Notes under the pieces: model-generated
The model's database searches: none
What the model was told of the DNA's origin: nothing
The model's input: the letters and a program-made list of their open reading frames with translations, nothing else
Shown: positions 5,742 to 7,209 of the stretch, piece by piece
Numbering within the stretch: position 1 is the stretch's first letter
Layout of the letters: every line of letters begins with the position of its first letter
Assembly (NCBI GenBank): GCA_905215655.1
Contig: CAJMQT010000098.1
Location: 1-7,209, forward strand
Direction: 5' to 3'
Length of the DNA: 7,209 nucleotides
From: an uncultured bacterium
Lineage (GTDB): Bacteria > Bacteroidota > Bacteroidia > Bacteroidales > Bacteroidaceae
Made by a program: the position numbers and the translations under genes

Positions 5742-6264
5742 TTAAAAGTTGTTCTTTAATCTCAATACCGCCGGCGTACCCCGTAAGGCGACCGTTTGAG
5801 CCGATGACGCGATGGCAGGGCACGATGAGGCTGATTGGGTTACGACCGACGGCATTGCCGACGGCGCGGGGTGATGTGTGCCTGCCCGTCTCTTGGTAAA
5901 TTTTGTCGGCAATGTCCTTGTATGTTATCGTCTCGCCGTATGGAATGTCTTTAAGAATATGCCAGACGGCAAGACTGAATGGGGTGCCGATAAAGCGCAA
6001 GCGGGGCGTGAACGTGGGCTTGTCGCCGTTGAAGTAGGCATCAAGCCATGCCACGGTTTCGTTAAAAACGGGTAAAGGATTTTCTTGTGACCCGTCAGAA
6101 TGGGGTAGGGCGCATTCCTTTATCGTGCCGGACAATGTTGTGCCGTAATGTCGCTGACCGTCAAACCACAGTCCTGTGAGGCTTTCTCCGTCGGAAGCAA
6201 GGGTTATCATGCCGAGCGGTGAGGAATATTTTTGGATGTAAAAATCGTTTTTTTCGACTTTCAT
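5719..6264 (-). CDS. ogt: Methylated-DNA--[protein]-cysteine S-methyltransferase
   Basis: Suicidal DNA repair protein that transfers the alkyl group from O6-alkylguanine (or O4-alkylthymine) to its own cysteine. The 181 aa comprise an N-terminal ribonuclease-like domain (~10-85) and the C-terminal DNA-binding methyltransferase domain (~92-175). Visible there are FSLAVWHIL (96-104), IPYGETITYKDIA (107-119) entering the helix-turn-helix, the arginine finger R133 in SPRAVGNAVGRNP, the acceptor C150 in PCHRV and the substrate-loop GYAGG (162-166). No AdaA-type zinc domain is present, so this is the stand-alone Ogt/MGMT class. Its ATG overlaps the stop of the upstream channel gene (ATGA, 6264-6261), implying a shared transcript and coupled translation. 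The last seven codons and the TGA come from octamer repeat sequence; the catalytic core is intact. The symbol ogt is by class rather than proven orthology. Confidence 0.95.
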   Translation of the reverse strand: MKVEKNDFYIQKYSSPLGMITLASDGESLTGLWFDGQRHYGTTLSGTIKECALPHSDGSQENPLPVFNETVAWLDAYFNGDKPTFTPRLRFIGTPFSLAVWHILKDIPYGETITYKDIADKIYQETGRHTSPRAVGNAVGRNPISLIVPCHRVIGSNGRLTGYAGGIEIKEQLLKIEKLKD

Positions 6265-7136
6265 GCCTTTCCTTTTGTAAGGATTTGGTTGTAATAGGGA
6301 TATGGAATTTCGATGTTTTCAGTATCGAAGCGCTCTTTTACGGCTTTCAGCAGGTCGCATTTCATGACGTAGGCGTCGCCCGTGTTTGCAGCCCAAGCCC
6401 ATGCGCGGAGCGTTATGGACGAGTCGCCAAGGTTGATGACGCGTATCACCACCTGCGGCGTTCCGCCAGCTTTCTCAGCCTCGGTGCGTTTGTCCATGAG
6501 CAGCGGGTGTTTCATTATCTCGTCGCGCATTACTGCTATGGCACGGTTGAGGTCGGTGTCGTAAGACACGCCTACTTCAACAAAGGCGCACGTCGAGGTG
6601 TCGCCGTATGACGAATTGATTATCGTGCTCGAATTGATTTTGTTGTTCGGAATAAGTATCATGCGGTTTTCGACGTTGCGGATGATGGTGTGACGGAGCG
6701 TTATCTCCATTACCGTGCCGGTCACAAGGTCGTCAACCTGAATGAAGTCGCCCACCTTAAACGGGCGCGAGAATATGATGAACAGTCCGCCGACGATGTT
6801 TGACAACGCCTCTTGCGACGCCAAGCCGACAGCCATTGCCACGATGCCGGCGCTGGCAAGGATGGAGTTGCTGACCTTCTCCATTCCCGGAATGAGCGAC
6901 AGGAAGGCGGCGACACCTATAATATAAATTGCGGTAACGATAATCTGACGCAGGAAACCGACTTTCGTCTCGTCAATGACAATGCGTCCCTGACGCCTCT
7001 GCGAGCGGCGGAACAGGTATTTTACGAGCGCCGTAAGCATGCGCACAAACAGGTAAATCAGTATGCCCTTTATCAAAAAAGTAATAATCCATTTTATGGA
7101 TACTCCGAAAATTACCATATTCCAAATATCTTCCAT
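6261..7136 (-). CDS. Small-conductance mechanosensitive channel, MscS family
   Basis: Inner-membrane channel that opens under membrane tension and releases solutes on hypo-osmotic shock. From the ATG at 7136 the protein has 291 aa, close to E. coli MscS (286). It has three membrane segments (about 13-40, 62-83 and 90-123). The pore-lining TM3 runs into the MscS signature, with GLASQEALSNIVGG at 104-117 and SRPFKVGD at 123-130. A cytoplasmic beta-rich vestibule domain follows, with IPYPY at 277-281 near the end, as in the family's IPFP motif. An in-frame TTG at 7196 would add 20 residues, but it lies inside the -7 promoter box (7194-7201) and would not be transcribed, so the ATG is preferred. 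It is the first gene of a two-gene unit with the alkyltransferase. Confidence 0.94.
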   Translation of the reverse strand: MEDIWNMVIFGVSIKWIITFLIKGILIYLFVRMLTALVKYLFRRSQRRQGRIVIDETKVGFLRQIIVTAIYIIGVAAFLSLIPGMEKVSNSILASAGIVAMAVGLASQEALSNIVGGLFIIFSRPFKVGDFIQVDDLVTGTVMEITLRHTIIRNVENRMILIPNNKINSSTIINSSYGDTSTCAFVEVGVSYDTDLNRAIAVMRDEIMKHPLLMDKRTEAEKAGGTPQVVIRVINLGDSSITLRAWAWAANTGDAYVMKCDLLKAVKERFDTENIEIPYPYYNQILTKGKA

Positions 7137-7193
7137 AATCCTAAATCTTTGTTTGGCGCAGTTTAAAATTTCCGTGGGAATCCTATTCCTAAC

Positions 7194-7201
7194 CAAATAT
7201 A
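7194..7201 (-). promoter_or_regulatory. -7 promoter box of the mscS-ogt unit
   Basis: On the minus strand TATATTTG (7201-7194) matches TAnnTTTG exactly and lies 57 nt before the ATG at 7136, giving a leader of about 50 nt. The expected TTTG box would fall near 7221-7225, outside the window, so only half of the promoter can be checked. Confidence 0.55.
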
Positions 7202-7209
7202 GTACAAAC

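Overview
The window looks like chromosomal DNA of a Bacteroidales bacterium, most likely Prevotella or a close relative. Three things point there. Promoters follow the Bacteroidetes primary-sigma pattern: a TTTG box, 19-20 nt, then TAnnTTTG, seen before the sugar transferase gene, the tRNA and guaA. Start codons are preceded by AT-rich sequence rather than strong Shine-Dalgarno sites. Gene junctions carry octamer-based repeats of a kind I associate with this order. The genus is inference; no marker gene here settles it.

Layout: (1) 31-1696, plus strand: a promoter, a leader of about 220 nt with notable folding potential, and a WcaJ/WbaP-type initiating sugar-phosphate transferase for surface polysaccharide. 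(2) 1697-1844: a convergent junction filled by a 44-bp near-perfect inverted repeat built from 7-8 nt words. (3) 1845-3263, minus strand: a secreted family 28 glycoside hydrolase (pectin-type). (4) 3264-3567: divergent promoter region. (5) 3568-3673: tRNA-Lys(UUU) and its terminator. (6) 3676-3857: tandem modular repeats, each carrying a perfect TATCTTTG promoter box, running into the guaA promoter. (7) 3906-5525, plus strand: guaA, GMP synthase, followed by a 22-bp perfect hairpin terminator. (8) 5592-5741: two blocks of in-phase octamer repeats that supply the 3' end of the next gene. (9) 5719-7136, minus strand: a two-gene unit, a small MscS-type channel and then an O6-alkylguanine-DNA alkyltransferase, joined by an ATGA overlap, with a -7 box at the window edge.

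The five protein genes are ordinary housekeeping or accessory functions and do not form one pathway: envelope polysaccharide initiation, pectin breakdown, guanine nucleotide synthesis, osmotic protection and DNA alkylation repair. I see no defence system, mobile-element gene or novel gene cluster. The points worth a second look are non-coding: the folded leader before the transferase, the promoter-bearing repeat modules before guaA, and the octamer repeats at both convergent gene junctions.
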